DNA from: Ovis canadensis
Lineage: Eukaryota > Chordata > Mammalia > Artiodactyla > Bovidae
Direction of reading: 5' to 3'
DNA: 64,000 nt
Assembly (NCBI RefSeq): GCF_042477335.2
Contig: NC_091245.1
Location: 111,820,501 to 111,884,500, forward strand
Below the pieces are notes generated by a model. That model did not search any database, was not told the DNA's origin, and was given only the letters and a program-made list of their open reading frames with translations. Of this stretch, positions 63,741-64,000 are shown piece by piece. Made by a program: the position numbers and the translations under genes. Position 1 is the stretch's first letter; each line of letters starts with the position of its first letter.

Positions 63741-64000
63741 TGAGGCTCTGCAGGACCCCTCGCCATCAACTCAGCCTCTCCCACAGGACGCTCGAGCATC
63801 CTGGGCTCTCTGGTCCTAACCTGTGGTTCCCTGGTCCTGAGCGGGTGGCCAGGCTGTGCTGTGTAACCTTGAAGACATCACTTTCCTTTCCTGAGCCTCC
63901 ATTTCCTCAGCTACAAGATGAGGGTGGTCTCTGTGCTGCCAGGTTGCTATGGGAGCGAGATGCGTGTCACCAGCACCTGGCCTAGCACACTGTGCAGATG

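Overview
This window is mammalian nuclear DNA from a ruminant, most likely a bovid. It carries many copies of ruminant-type transposons (Bov-tA and Bov-A2 SINEs, BovB/RTE LINE pieces, CHR-2-type SINEs, a ruminant L1 3' end) on a background of old mammalian MIR, L2 and L3/CR1 repeats. Its genes have introns with GT-AG boundaries. I cannot separate cattle from other bovids from sequence alone. The gene order matches the segment of human 1q23.2 that runs KCNJ9 > IGSF8 < ATP1A2.

Layout. (1) 1-12.6 kb: KCNJ9 (GIRK3/Kir3.3) on the plus strand. Two coding exons (5277-6126 and 9002-9369) encode 405 residues. A probable non-coding first exon lies near 2.8 kb, and a long 3' UTR reaches about 11.45 kb. 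(2) 12.6-20.1 kb: IGSF8 (EWI-2/PGRL) on the minus strand, tail-to-tail with KCNJ9. Six coding exons encode 611 residues; a seventh exon is 3' UTR and a CpG island covers the promoter. (3) 20-45.8 kb: a gene-poor interval enlarged by transposons. It contains a decayed antisense class I endogenous retrovirus with both LTRs (21574-28600), a BovB copy inverted at its 5' end (28757-30724), a possible processed pseudogene, an L1 3' end and many SINEs. (4) 45.8 kb to the end: ATP1A2 (Na,K-ATPase alpha-2) on the plus strand. A TATA-like promoter and coding exons 1-14 of an expected 23 are present, giving residues 1-654 of about 1020; the gene runs off the right edge.

All three coding sequences join in frame at GT-AG sites with no disabling change, so they look intact over the part seen. 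Biologically they are linked by excitable tissue: KCNJ9 is a G-protein-gated K+ channel subunit, ATP1A2 is the glial and muscle Na+/K+ pump, and IGSF8 is a tetraspanin-associated adhesion protein. They are separate transcription units, not an operon.

I found no previously undescribed gene system. The most interesting non-genic signals are the twin-priming-type BovB inversion with its target-site duplication, the antisense provirus whose 3' LTR points at IGSF8, several nested insertions with readable target-site duplications, an out-of-frame uORF overlapping the IGSF8 start, and an expanded Gly/Glu repeat in KCNJ9.
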